Position numbers and translations under genes: made by a program. 64,000 nucleotides of DNA. Origin: Leptodontidium sp. MPI-SDFR-AT-0119 (taxonomy: Eukaryota; Ascomycota; Leotiomycetes; Helotiales; Leptodontidiaceae). Below the pieces are notes generated by a model that saw only the letters and a program-made list of their open reading frames with translations, was not told the DNA's origin and made no database searches. Within the stretch, counting starts at the first letter, position 1, and each line of letters begins with the position of its first letter. The stretch covers positions 2,790,001-2,854,000 of the forward strand of contig JAHLEZ010000008.1 in assembly GCA_020726505.1 (NCBI GenBank), read 5' to 3'. Positions 13,361 to 23,954 of this stretch are shown here, piece after piece.

Positions 13361-13847
13361 AGAGTATTTAGCTTATGGCTAGTCATTTATGATTGCTTAC
13401 AGCTGGCTCTCAGAATATGATCACCAGCATCGCCCGATCGACTTCTAGATGCTTCACGAATACTTCGCATTTCGGGACATCGCACTTTGCACTTTTGCGA
13501 AACCCCGAGTCTGGGAAAAGCCAACGGGGGTGCTCCAGCCTTTTGTGCTGACGCTTGGCCTTTGTCGGTACTAAACGAGGCCAGAGTGGTCAGCTTCGTC
13601 ACTGGCTCGACGAAGCGACGAGCCAGAGTTACACAACAAAGGGTTTGGAAGAATGCATTATATTGGTCATAGGTGTCAGCCCAATCTGACTGTGAGGGTA
13701 ATATCAAGGAGCTGTGCCGTGTCCAACATGGAAGATAAATAGAGGCAATGTCTGCTGATTTCTACTTACGCTCTGTCGAAATACAGAGACCTAAAGAAAT
13801 CTTGCGGTGTTCGAGCACTCTAGTCTGTACCAGCGAGATAGAAATCA

Positions 13848-14906
13848 ATGGCTCCAGACTCCGTCTCGCCTTTTATGCCCCGTCACGTCCATTTTGTTGG
13901 CAGCATCCCCCTTGCTTCAACAGAAGATGTATTCCACCACCTCACAACCACATTCCCAACCCAAATCCTAAGAATACCAGACGGAGAGACAGGAAAACGA
14001 AACGGATTCGTCGCCTGGCAGAAAGGAATATTCGAAGGATCAAACATCCGCGTCAAGAGCCACACACCAGCAGACAAAGAACCACGAATTCCATCCTTCT
14101 CAACCCCTTCCACCACTCTATCTCCAAGCTACGACACCTTCGCCCTCGACTCCTACAAAACCTTCTGCCGCCTACGAGATCAAGGCATCATACCACACGG
14201 CATCCGCTTCCAAGTCTCCCTCCCCACACCCGTCAACGTAATCTGCTGCGTCGTGCACCCCGAAGACCAAGTCCGCGCCGAACCCCTTTACGAGGCCGCT
14301 CTCCTCTCCTCCCTCCGCCGCATCCAAGATACAATCCCCCACCACGACCTCGCCATCCAATTGGATCTCGCAATCGAATTCGCACTCCTCGAATTCTCCC
14401 AACTAGACACCCAGCCGGAATGGAAACCGCCTTTCATCACAGACCCGTGGTTCGCGCCTCTGAAAGAGGGGTTGATTGAGAGGATTCTGAGGGTTGCCGG
14501 ATATGTCGATGAAGATGTGGAGATGGGGTTTCATCTCTGTTATGGTGATGCGGGACATATGCATTTCATACAACCAAAAGATACGAAATTGCTCGTTGAG
14601 ATGGCGAATCGTATCTCGGATGGTGTGTGTGTGGATAGGGAGATCAATTGGATCCATATGCCTGTCCCGATTGAGAGGACCGATGAGGAGTATTTCGCTC
14701 CGCTGAAGGACTTGCGGTTGCGTGGTGAGACGGAGTTGGCTCTGGGTTTGGCGCATGCGAAGGATAAGGAGGGGACGGAGAAGAGGATTGAGGTCGCGAG
14801 ACGGTTTGTGAATGAGTTTGCGGTTGCGACGGAGTGTGGAATGGGGAGGATGGGGGAGGAGGAGTTTGAGAGCGTGATGGGTATTTTAGCTGATGGTTCT
14901 GGATAG
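13848..14906 (+). CDS. Stand-alone MetE/UROD-like barrel protein
   Basis: Single-exon gene, 352 residues. The N-terminus carries VGSIPL and RIPDGETGKRNGFVAWQ, features of fungal proteins assigned to the UROD/MetE-like (cobalamin-independent methionine synthase) superfamily. Candidate zinc ligands of the MetE catalytic barrel are visible: His229 and Cys231 in GFHLCYGD and Cys330 in TECGMGR, which corresponds to the NPDCGLKTR site of MetE. It has only the length of one barrel and lacks the MetE N-terminal half, so it is not a complete methionine synthase. A methyltransferase or zinc-dependent alkyl-transfer role is plausible but unproven. The next downstream gene is 2.5 kb away. Confidence 0.75.
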   Translation: MAPDSVSPFMPRHVHFVGSIPLASTEDVFHHLTTTFPTQILRIPDGETGKRNGFVAWQKGIFEGSNIRVKSHTPADKEPRIPSFSTPSTTLSPSYDTFALDSYKTFCRLRDQGIIPHGIRFQVSLPTPVNVICCVVHPEDQVRAEPLYEAALLSSLRRIQDTIPHHDLAIQLDLAIEFALLEFSQLDTQPEWKPPFITDPWFAPLKEGLIERILRVAGYVDEDVEMGFHLCYGDAGHMHFIQPKDTKLLVEMANRISDGVCVDREINWIHMPVPIERTDEEYFAPLKDLRLRGETELALGLAHAKDKEGTEKRIEVARRFVNEFAVATECGMGRMGEEEFESVMGILADGSG

Positions 14907-17393
14907 ACGCAGGCTTCGACAAGGTGGGGGCAATTAAGTAAGTAACATAAGTCAGAACGCGAAGTCCAAATATCTGTAATGTTATAGTCGATTTGCCCAC
15001 GCGGTGCTTATCTAGCTCTTATTATCTAGTCAGAATGTCACTCGTGATATCACTGTTTGATGTGAATGTGAATGAAAACATCTCGGTCCCATCCTTGCCA
15101 GTGAGCTGCAATCTGCCCAAAACGTTACCTCATATTTTCCCTCTTCATTTTCGGAACGAAATTCCCTGCTTTGAAGTACGTCCATTCGTGTCTATTCACT
15201 CTCTCCCTTTCTTTCTCCTTGGCGAGCAGGCGTCAAGGAATGATATCTACTCAATATTCAATCGAGTAAAAAAGGTGAAAGTAGGTTGATATTCGAATTC
15301 GACATCGTGGGTACCAATGCAATCTCGATTCTCGGATATTCACCCCCGATCGTGACTTTGAAGTTACACCGACTACCCATATTGAAACTGTATCTCGATG
15401 GAGTGCAAGAAAATAAAACATACTGATGATTTACCTTAGATGAAGGGAAGACAAGTATGAGCTGAAAAAAATCAAAGGAAAAAAAAAAGATAGTTGAGAA
15501 TGGTTACTCGATTGGGTGAGTTGGACTTGGTATATGGGAGAATAAGACATAACATTGTGAACAGGGATGGATAGTGAGTGGATTACGATGAGTGTTGATT
15601 GATGACGGTTTTTATTTTTCTGAAATGCTTCGGACTGCCACATAGGCTACAGCTGTGAAATTTCCGATAGATGAGAAGCTTGTTTTGGAATGCACTGATC
15701 GTACTTGCACTTTACTCTGAAATGCATCATGTTGAACTTGAACGACCTTGGTAGGATTCGCTCAAGTGACTGGGTATGGAAGAATTGATGAGTCTCTTTT
15801 CCCCCTCCAGTTTGGTACTACGGACTGGATTTGAATTATGTGATGAAATGGAAATACAAAGACGCAAAAATCAAATTTAGGAAGTCAAAGAATTGCACGG
15901 AGGTAGATTGCGTGCGAATGGAAGTGGGTTCCGTTATACCAAAGAGAATACTTTTGCATCGAGGGACTTCAGTACTCTTCAGATTCCAGTAGACAGGAAT
16001 GAAATGGTTCTTGATAACATTGAAGAGGAAAAAAAGAAGGAAGAATATATGGATTTTGTAACGCATATCGCTCGTCACAAACAACATGGAGGACTTACCT
16101 CTCTCTCTCTATCTGTCTACCTCAATATCGTCACCGCCATCTCGACACAGCGCTCATACTATGAAATCCAAACATCCAGATGACATTTGTCACGTTCATT
16201 TCATTTCCAACCAAGGTAATCCTTCCTACCCAGCAATTGAGTTGTTTATTTGAGATCCCCGAGAAGGGACGGACGAGATCTTCCACCAATAGGAGGACGG
16301 ATGTATTTCCTCCGCTTCGCTTGGAGGTGGAGTGGGGGGAAGGAGAAAGCGGCTCGCTAAAGTTAGGGGTTCGTTTTTTGGGAGTGTTGATACAGAGACG
16401 GTGCCTCGACGATATGGAGACGGTGCCTCCCCACTTTCTCTTCCGGAAACGTCGGCGGTGAGCGCGGTACTTAGGTAACCACTAAATTTGTATGGAACGC
16501 GTTGTACCGGATACACCGCGTCTGTTTATTCACGAGAATTTGGTCGATTTTGAAGCTTCCAACTCCTACTTCGCTCGCAGCCATGTCTTCTCCCATTGAA
16601 CCACTTTCATTACCTCCCACCGGTATGCTGCCACTGCCGGTTATGCCTTTACTGTCGAACGCAGTACGAAGAATAGGCAGGGGCGATTTAACTACGCGTC
16701 AAGCTGTTTACGTAGTAGAATCTGAGGATTCTGCCACATTTAATGTGGGGAGGCACCGTCTCCATATCGTCGAGGCACCGTCTCTGTATCATCACTCTTT
16801 TTTGGCGCTGTGCTTTGCTGCACTCTGCCCCGCGCTGGTGCTGGGCTAGAGAGAGCCTGAAAGGAGTGCTTTGAAGTTGCCAGATACGGCAGTTACAAAG
16901 CCAGCCTGCGTAAGAAACTATTATGAAAACAAGATAGCTGGAATACAATGTCTCTCGATGGTCTACTAATACTCAAGTCAGTTAGGAATCATTAAGTCGA
17001 AATATATCATGTCCAACAGACGAGCAAATGAGTAAATGGGGGAAATCACCCCACCTCTAGCTTCCTTCCCAAGCTCCAGAGCCCAGCCCCAGACTTGGCG
17101 TGCGGCCGGAAGATTGCAGATTACAGCGGCGTGTAACCCCTCTATTTCCCCGTCAGAGACCGGACAGAGTTAGTTGATGGATTGAAAATTCCATCACAGG
17201 TAATTAATTGGTATGAATACGTCGACATGTCCACTTGACTTGCATCTTCTTCCTCTCTCTTCATAACCACCATCTACCTCTCAATCCATCATTCCTCCCT
17301 AACCTTTCATCACTCAACCCAGCACAACACACCCAATTCAAACACCCCACTCAAAAGAGCTCCAGCTCAAGAAACACGAAACAACCAACCACC
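14907..17393. other. Intergenic region holding one MITE
   Basis: About 2.5 kb between the MetE-like gene and the Gfo/Idh/MocA gene. The only defined structure is the TIR element at 16393-16786. The last 150 bp before the next ATG are CT- and CA-rich, typical of a fungal promoter and 5' leader. No supported gene. Confidence 0.5.
16393..16786. mobile_element. 394-bp MITE with perfect 42-bp terminal inverted repeats
   Basis: The 42 bases at 16393-16434 are an exact reverse complement of 16745-16786. Each end begins CAGAGACGGTGCCTC, and the unit AGACGGTGCCTC occurs twice inside each repeat. A TA dinucleotide flanks each end (16391-16392 and 16787-16788), the target duplication of Tc1/mariner transposons. 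The 310-bp interior holds no transposase, so this is a non-autonomous element that would need a transposase supplied in trans. Its repeats do not match those of the larger mariner element at 20309, so a different family would mobilise it. Confidence 0.9.
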
Positions 17394-18806
17394 ATGGCGA
17401 CTCCTCTCAATGTCCTCATGGTAGGAACAGGCGAGTACACGACTGGATTCGTGGGTACAGGCGCTTCTGGCTCGGATAAGAAAGTCGGCGTCGTGGGCCT
17501 CACGATGTTCGATTTGAGAAGACGGGGGAAGGTCGGGAAGTTGTCTATGGTTGGGACGTCGGGAGGGAAATATCCCGCTATTCGTATGTACTCTTCCTAT
17601 TTTTCTTGGGTAGTTTTGGTTGCATTGGGTATGAATATGAAATCAATGGCAACGGAGAGGGGAGAGGTGGAGAGAAAGTGATAATGATAGAGGGAGTGAA
17701 CGAGAGAGAGAGAGTTCAATGCTAATCAAATACAAACAGGCGAACATCTCACCAAAAACATCACCAACTTCTACAACGGCCTCGACACATCCTTCACCTC
17801 CTACCCCGCCGACGACACTCGCGACGCCCTCGCCTACAAGACCGCAATCGACGCCCTCTCCCCCGGCGACGCTATCACCATCTTTACCCCAGACACAACC
17901 CACTACCCCATAGCCCTCTACGCAATCGAGCGCAAGATCCACGTCCTGATCACCAAGCCCGCCGTCAAGACCCTCGAGCACCACCAAGCCCTCCTCGCAG
18001 CCGCCAAACAGCACGGCGTCTTCGTCTACATCGAGCACCACAAACGCTACGACCCAGCCTACGCAGACGCCCGCTTCAAAGCCCAGAGTCTGGGCGATTT
18101 CAACTACTTCTACAGCTACATGTCGCAGCCCAAATCCCAGCTCGAGACATTCAAGGCCTGGGCGGGCGTCGATTCCGATATCTCGTACTACCTGAACTCG
18201 CACCACATCGACATATGCGAATCCATGGTCCAGCAGCGCGGGTACACGCCCGTGAAAGTCTCGGCGTCGGCATCAAAGGGCGTAGCTGTTGGACTTGGAT
18301 GTGATCCCGCGACAGAGGATACGATTTCCCTGCTCGTGCATTGGGTGTTGAAATCGGATCCGAGTAAGAGGGCGACGGCTGTGTATACGGCGTCGTGGAC
18401 GGCGCCGCAGAAGGCGGGCGTGCATTCGAATCAGTACTTCCATTATATGGGCGCGAATGGCGAGATCCGTATTGATCAGGCCAAGAGAGGGTATGATGTT
18501 GCGGATGATAGTATGGGGCAGCTGATGTGGTATAATCCCTTCTATATGCGCTATGCGCCTGATGAGGAGGGAAACTTTGCTGGACAGGGCGGGTATGGGT
18601 ATGTTAGTTTTGAGAAGTTCGTGGATGGTTGTGCGAAGGTTAATAGAGATGGGTTGGGGGCCGTGGAGGAGCTGGATAAGAGGGGTCTGCCGACGCTGAG
18701 GAATACTATTGCTACGACTGCTATTCTTGAGGCGGGACGGAGAGCGTTGGATGAGGGGCGTGAGGTGGGTATTGAGGAGAAGGACGGGGTTTGGAAGTTA
18801 GTTTAG
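17394..18806 (+). CDS. Gfo/Idh/MocA-family NAD(P)-dependent oxidoreductase
   Basis: Two exons, 17394-17583 and 17740-18806, give 418 residues. The N-terminal Rossmann motif is [15 protein letters not shown] (residues 6-20). The segment [11 protein letters not shown] occupies the place of the family's E-K-P motif and keeps its lysine. [10 protein letters not shown] supplies the H-x-x-D catalytic pair of the C-terminal domain. The intron (156 bp) has a GTATGT donor and contains a GA-rich run. The family oxidises or reduces sugars, inositols and related polyols; the substrate here is unknown. The gene converges on the glutathione peroxidase gene, with 222 bp between the stops. Confidence 0.88.
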
Positions 18807-19028
18807 AAGATAGGAGAAGGGAGAGTGTAGTTTGAATGGAGTACTTTTTTTGGTTTGGATTATTGATATCATTACCTGCGTTCAAAGCCATGTCCTAACA
18901 AGCAATGAGAGGAGAGCATCGCATCTCAATGGGCAGCAAAACAACCCCATAGAAAAGGAACATTCATAACCAAAACCCCTCCAAAAACAGGTATCATCAG
19001 TCCATCACCCTCTTACTACTCCCCTCAT

Positions 19029-20047
19029 CTACAAACCAGCCTTCTGCTCTCCACCCTTAGCAATCTCCTCCAAAATAAACTTCTCCAAACTCTCCGGCTT
19101 AGTCGTGCTCGCCCATCTATTCTTAACCTTCCCATCCTTGCCCACAAGCCACTTCTCAAAATTCCACTTCACCCTCTTCATGCCCAACAAACCCGGCTTC
19201 TCCTCCTTCAACCACTCGAACAGCGGGTTCGCCTTGTCGCCATTCACATCCGTCTTGCCCATGATGGGGAAGCTGACGCCGTAGTTCAGCTGGCAGAATT
19301 CCTGGATCGTGTCGTCGGACCCGGGTTCCTGCGATCCGAATTGGTTGCAGGGGAAGCCGAGGATGATGAATTGGTCTGGGTGGGAGGCGTTGATGGATTT
19401 GTAGATCTTTTCGAGTCCTTCGTATTGGGGTGTGAAACCGCATTTGGAGGCGGTGTTGACGATGAGGACCACTTTGCCGCTGTAGGTTGAGAGGGGAACG
19501 GGTGTGCCTTTTTCTGTGGGGGGAGGGTGGTTAGTTGGATCTGTAGAAAAGGGAGAGGTAGAGGGTTCTGGATGGAGTGGTTGAGATGTTTGGGTTGGAT
19601 TGCATTGGGTGATGGGATGTGAATATGGTGGTGAGTGGAATGGAATGGCCTGATGTGACGCGGTGCGAAATGCCAATGGCGGGGTAGCTTTTCCCCTAAC
19701 CACTTCAAAGATGGAAGTAACTTACTATCAAGAGGCTTGAAATCATAGAAGCTCGTAGCGGAAGACATATTTCCGGTTTGTGTGAAGAGTGATCGTCTCC
19801 TGGCTAATTCCTGTGGTGTTGTTGTTCTTGTTGTGGCGAAAGTGGAAGTGCGAGTAGAAGCTGTGGATCGAATAAGAGCAGGCGCAAAAGTCGAAGCAGA
19901 GAAGGCTTTCCTAGCGCCGGGAACGAGTCGTGTTGATAGCTGTGGCTGCTGCTGTTGCTGTTGCTCGCAAGGCTTGAATAGAGCTCTTAGTCTAGTCAGT
20001 GTGGTGGAGGTAGTTCGCAAGATCGTGGATTGGGGAGCTTTAAGCAT
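19029..20047 (-). CDS. Glutathione/thioredoxin peroxidase (Hyr1/Gpx3-like)
   Basis: Two exons, 20047-19726 and 19513-19029. From the first ATG the protein is 268 residues; from an internal ATG at 19768 (MSSATSFYDFKPLD) it is 175, the length of yeast Gpx3. In the short numbering the peroxidatic Cys39 sits in NTASKCGFTPQ, Gln72 in FPCNQFG, Trp131-Asn132 in WNFEKW, and Cys88 in FCQLNYGV is at the resolving position of yeast Gpx3. It therefore probably uses thioredoxin and can act as a peroxide sensor. The 93-residue extension is rich in Arg, Ser, Thr and Ala with no acidic run, and looks like a mitochondrial presequence. Two start sites would give mitochondrial and cytosolic forms. Confidence 0.93.
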
Positions 20048-20506
20048 GAGAAGGATCTTAAATAGATATCTGGTGTGTGAGGGTTTGTAAAAGGTTTCAA
20101 GGTTGATGATGAAGCAGGCAGTTCTAGATCTGTGACCGCCTGCTTGATTGCTTTGATGCTGCCCTGCTCTGCCTCGGCACGACGTCGTCCCGGCGGAATG
20201 TCAACAGGGGTTTTGAAAGGCGGAGTTCGGTTCTTTCGGACTGCGATGCGATGTGTGTGCGTTCAAAACGTCATGTGGGATGGGAGTGTGCACTTTGAAG
20301 AGCTCTTACAGCAATGTCCATAACTAGCTTCAATCCGGATTTTTAGCGAGCCTCACGAAAAGTCGCGTCGGCCCCCCTCCCGCCATCTCTCATATCGGCG
20401 CCCCCCCACACAGTACCACTAAATATTGTCAGAACAACGTCGTAAGTAGCTCAAATTAAAGCTTAATAGTTGCGCTTTCTAACGAACTAATTTGCAGGTT
20501 GCTCTG

Positions 20507-21502
20507 ATGGCTCCTCGTTTAGATATAGACGTGGTGGCGCGTATTGAAGATGCTCTTCGGGACCCCGATGCTATACTCGACCGAGCCTACTTACAATTAA
20601 TCGCTAACACATATAAGACGACTGAACGAACGGTATATCACCATAAACTACGATTGGAGTATGATCTGCCTGTTTTACCACGATCTGGGGGTCCCGCGAA
20701 GATTGTTTCTATGGAAATGGAGCAGTCAATTAAGCTACTTTTGGACGAGAGACTATGGATGTACTAAGACGAGATTGCAGACTTTCTAAAGGACGCATTT
20801 GACGTTAATGTGGCTAGAACCACTGTACAACGAATATTGGCAAGAATCAAGATTACTCGGAAGAAGTTGAAGGTCGTCGCCGCTTAATAAAACTAGGAAC
20901 TACGCTTAGAATGGGCATATCGACTACAGCAATACACAGCGGACTAAATCGTTTGTGTAGACGAATCTGGGAGCGACGATAGGACTGGAGATCGTCAATA
21001 TGGCTGGTCCCATTCAGGAGTAAGAGCAGTGGTTAAGAGGTGGCTACAAAGTAGAGAACGGGTATCTGTACTCCCTGTATATACTATGGACGGCTACATC
21101 ACTTTTACAACCTTTATGGGCACTTGTACAGGCGACATGTTTGCGGATTTCATGATTGACGACTTATTACCACTGTGTAACGCATATCCTGCCTCTAGAT
21201 CAGTGGTAGTCCTTGATAACGCCTCAATCTATCATTCTAATATCGATGAGATTCAAGCACAGTTTGATAGAAGAGGGGTCTTATTACTTTTCTTACCTCT
21301 ATATTCTCCTGATTTTAACTTAATTGAAGAGAGCTTTGGAGACCTAAAGGCATATATTCGTCGCTATTATCGTAGGGAGAGGCATAAATATGTAGATTAT
21401 TAAGATTTCCTAGAATGGGCATGTATTAAGTCAGGTTCAGGCCCCGATGCTGCCCGCAGAGCACGTGCGCATTTCAGGAACGCAGGTATTAGGGAAGCAT
21501 AA
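20507..21502 (+). pseudogene. Tc1/mariner (IS630-type) DDE transposase, inactivated
   Basis: One frame from ATG 20507 to TAA 21500-21502 encodes about 331 residues, broken by in-frame stops at 20765, 20885, 20888, 20894, 20945 and 21401. The N-terminal part reads as a helix-turn-helix region. The catalytic triad is visible: Asp in CVDESGSDD, Asp in VVLDNASIYHS, and the end motif YSPDFNLIEESFGDLK. By my count about 36 residues separate the second Asp from the Glu of IEE. The upstream GTAAGTAGC ... TTTGCAG arrangement (about 20442-20497) may be a leader intron. The copy shown cannot make active transposase. Confidence 0.9.
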
Positions 21503-21740
21503 AACTATTACACCTAAATCTACAGCAAAAGTATTATAAGCTCTCTTCAAAAATGTAGTTAGTAATGACTATTAAGAATGAGGATGCGAAAGCGAGGATG
21601 AGAACTTAAGCGAATTAACGTCGGATAGCTTTAGATATTTAATTACACTAACAAATATATACAAATACGACTAAAATAACGCGGATATTAAGTATTTAGG
21701 TGTTAAGAATGCGTATACACTTTATTCTATTTAAATTGAT

Positions 21741-23643
21741 TTAGTATTCGTCGAAAAAATCATCATCTGGTTCCTCACCTGACCCCGCACTTGGACCCTC
21801 CATTTGACGACGTATATCGCTGGCACTACTTATATTAGGGAAATCTAATAAAGCTGCAGCGGCCTCTGTCTCTGCTCTCTGTCTCTCCTTAAATTCAAGC
21901 TTGAATTTAGAAACGTGCTTTGAAATCAAGTCAGTAGTGCTAACTTTGACATCACAAGACGTAATTAACTCTTTGTCATGTAATTGATTAACAGATAATA
22001 TATCTGCGTCGTCAAACAAGTCAAACGCAGATTGAATCAATGGCCTACGTGTAGGGAGAGTCTCTAACTTTAAGAGAAAGTCGCGGAAGGCCAACATCTC
22101 GTTCCCCCCTGTTAGCCCTGGTCGTAAAGGTGAGGAGGGTAGAGTAACATTTCGCACATTGCCAGGAGCGAGGTTTTGCATAGTAGCCCCTGCAAAAGAA
22201 GGACCAGCGGGTATGCCTTTAATGAATTGAAGCCCAAATGGACTATGTTGCTAGTAACTAGGAGGAGGGGGGGGGTGTATATACTAGTGGTTGCGGTTGG
22301 GCAAGGGGAGCCGGAGTCGTAGCGGGCATGTTGACGTGAAGGTGTACTGGACTTGACTCTGTCGTATCTTTCTTTGGTACGTTCTCCTCCTTCTTTTGAT
22401 TAACCTTACGGTTTCCCGATGATTTCATCTGTGTTACCGACTCGCCGTCTTGAAATCTGGCAATCTATGTGGCAGGTGGAGTATGGAAATCAACTCCGGG
22501 GATCTTCAATTTGATAGCCATGGCCTACTCTTCTTGCTCTAATGGCGATATAACATGGTGAGTACTAGTCGACTTTAGTACGTAGCAATAACCTCTTCTA
22601 TTACTACAACGTGAGTCGGCACAATAATTTGAATTGAAGACCGTTTTCCGTAGTAATTCAAGCCTGGTTTCCTTCTCTTCCGACAACCTCTTCTTTTGTA
22701 ACAGTTTCCCTGTTATGGTGTTTGGCAACTTCTCTATGGGAGAGATAATTACTGAATCGTCGTCATCTTCTTTATCTAAATTAACTATATTGTCGCTGGA
22801 GGGTTGGCGTACGCTGACTTTCCGTATGGTCTCCGGTCGTGCTTTCCCTTTGCCTTTATCTTTAGTTGGAAGAGTAGGCTCGGGGGTTATGTCTCTGTCG
22901 TACGTCTTGTACGGGGCATCCACAGAAACAATGGATGCCCATTTGGCCCCGGAATGGTTCCATTGACGTAGAAACATATAGAAATCCCGTAGATCATCCT
23001 CATTTGTCAATTCCGTGTAAATCCCTTGTTTCTTTGGATCTCCTGAAGTAACAACCCATGGTCTTGGCTCCGGCCTATCTGTACCTTTCAATCCTCTTGT
23101 ATCAGCCCATCCTTCCACTCTTTTCTTGTATGCTAACGCTCCCATAGCTGCAAATGGTAGTCGATCTCGGGAATTGATGTCTTCGTAGAGTAGGAATGAG
23201 TTCTTCGCCCGACTATCGATTGAAACGGTAATAACGAACCCAATTGTGAGTTTAGGGCCATAATTGTCTGTTGGATCAAAGGCTGGAACTTGTTTCTTTC
23301 GATGAGGTAGCTTGGAAGGCGTTGAAACTGCGCTGGAGAGTTTAATGGTAGCATCCGTCCTGTCCTTGCCTTTCCGAGGATTAGGTGTTGAGGGCTCCTC
23401 TTCTGTAGCGTCTTCCACCGGTTCTTCTGTATAATCGTCTGCTTCTGTAGCATCCTCCACACCCTCTTCTCCAATGGTAGAGGCCCTGGCACGCTTCTTG
23501 CCCTTGGATTTGCGGGAAATGGGCTCTTGGGACCTGGTAAATGCCTCCAACGAGTTAGTGTTGGGTTTGCGCGCCCGTTTGCTAATTTCATCCGTATCTG
23601 GCGCCAGACCTTGCAAACGCTTTGACCGAGAGGCTCGAGGCAT
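21741..23643 (-). pseudogene. Accessory ORF of the mariner element, unknown function
   Basis: An open frame of 372 codons runs from ATG 23643 to TAG 22525-22527. Readable sequence continues past that stop and one more TAG, then shifts frame around a run of nine G/C at about 22265. It ends as a second open piece of 146 codons (22181-21741). Together these suggest a protein of some 600 residues. The N-terminus is basic (KRLQG, KSKGKKRARAS), followed by Glu/Thr-rich repeats (VEDATEA, VEDATEEE). A folded core (about 115-260) contains GFVITVSIDSRAKNSF and RPWVVTSGD. The C-terminal piece ends in an acidic tail. I do not recognise a family. It is transcribed toward the transposase. Confidence 0.6.
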
Positions 23644-23954
23644 GTTAACCTTGATATTCTGAAAATTTTATTGTGTTTGGACAAGAATTCGTGGAGTTAT
23701 TAGAGGTAGTTGTAAAGTGAGGGGGCTGGGATGCGGGGGGGGAATTCAACTTTTGGTGAGGCTCGCTAAAAATCCGGATTGAAGCTAGTTATGGACATTG
23801 CTGTATCGATAAGAGGTGCTAAGCAAGAAAGATCATTGGTTGGATGATTGCTTTACCCCTGGACGATGAGATCAGATGGCTTTTGTGTTGTGGTGGCGGG
23901 ATAACTTTATGCATTTGTGCTTGAACTTTCTCTCATGCCATCAAGTCAGTCATC

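Larger units (their letters stand above)
20309..23803. mobile_element. 3.5-kb Tc1/mariner-type transposon with accessory ORF
   Basis: Terminal inverted repeats of 55 bp with one mismatch: 20309-20363 and 23749-23803, both starting CAGCAATGTCCATAACTAGC. TA duplications flank them at 20307-20308 and 23804-23805. Inside are a plus-strand DDE transposase with stop codons and, convergent to it, a second long minus-strand reading frame that is not a transposase. The element lies in the divergent promoter region between the glutathione peroxidase and the Tda3-like gene. Stops in the transposase are TAA or TAG, mostly explicable by C-to-T changes, which suggests RIP inactivation. Confidence 0.92.

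Noticed and set aside
17643..18206. 187-codon minus-strand frame over the Gfo/Idh/MocA gene
   Set aside because: It is a low-complexity Val/Gly/Asp frame created by codon bias of the real gene on the other strand.
22634..22966. Plus-strand 110-codon frame within the mariner element
   Set aside because: It lies opposite the longer, protein-like minus-strand ORF and has no coherent motif; treated as a shadow.
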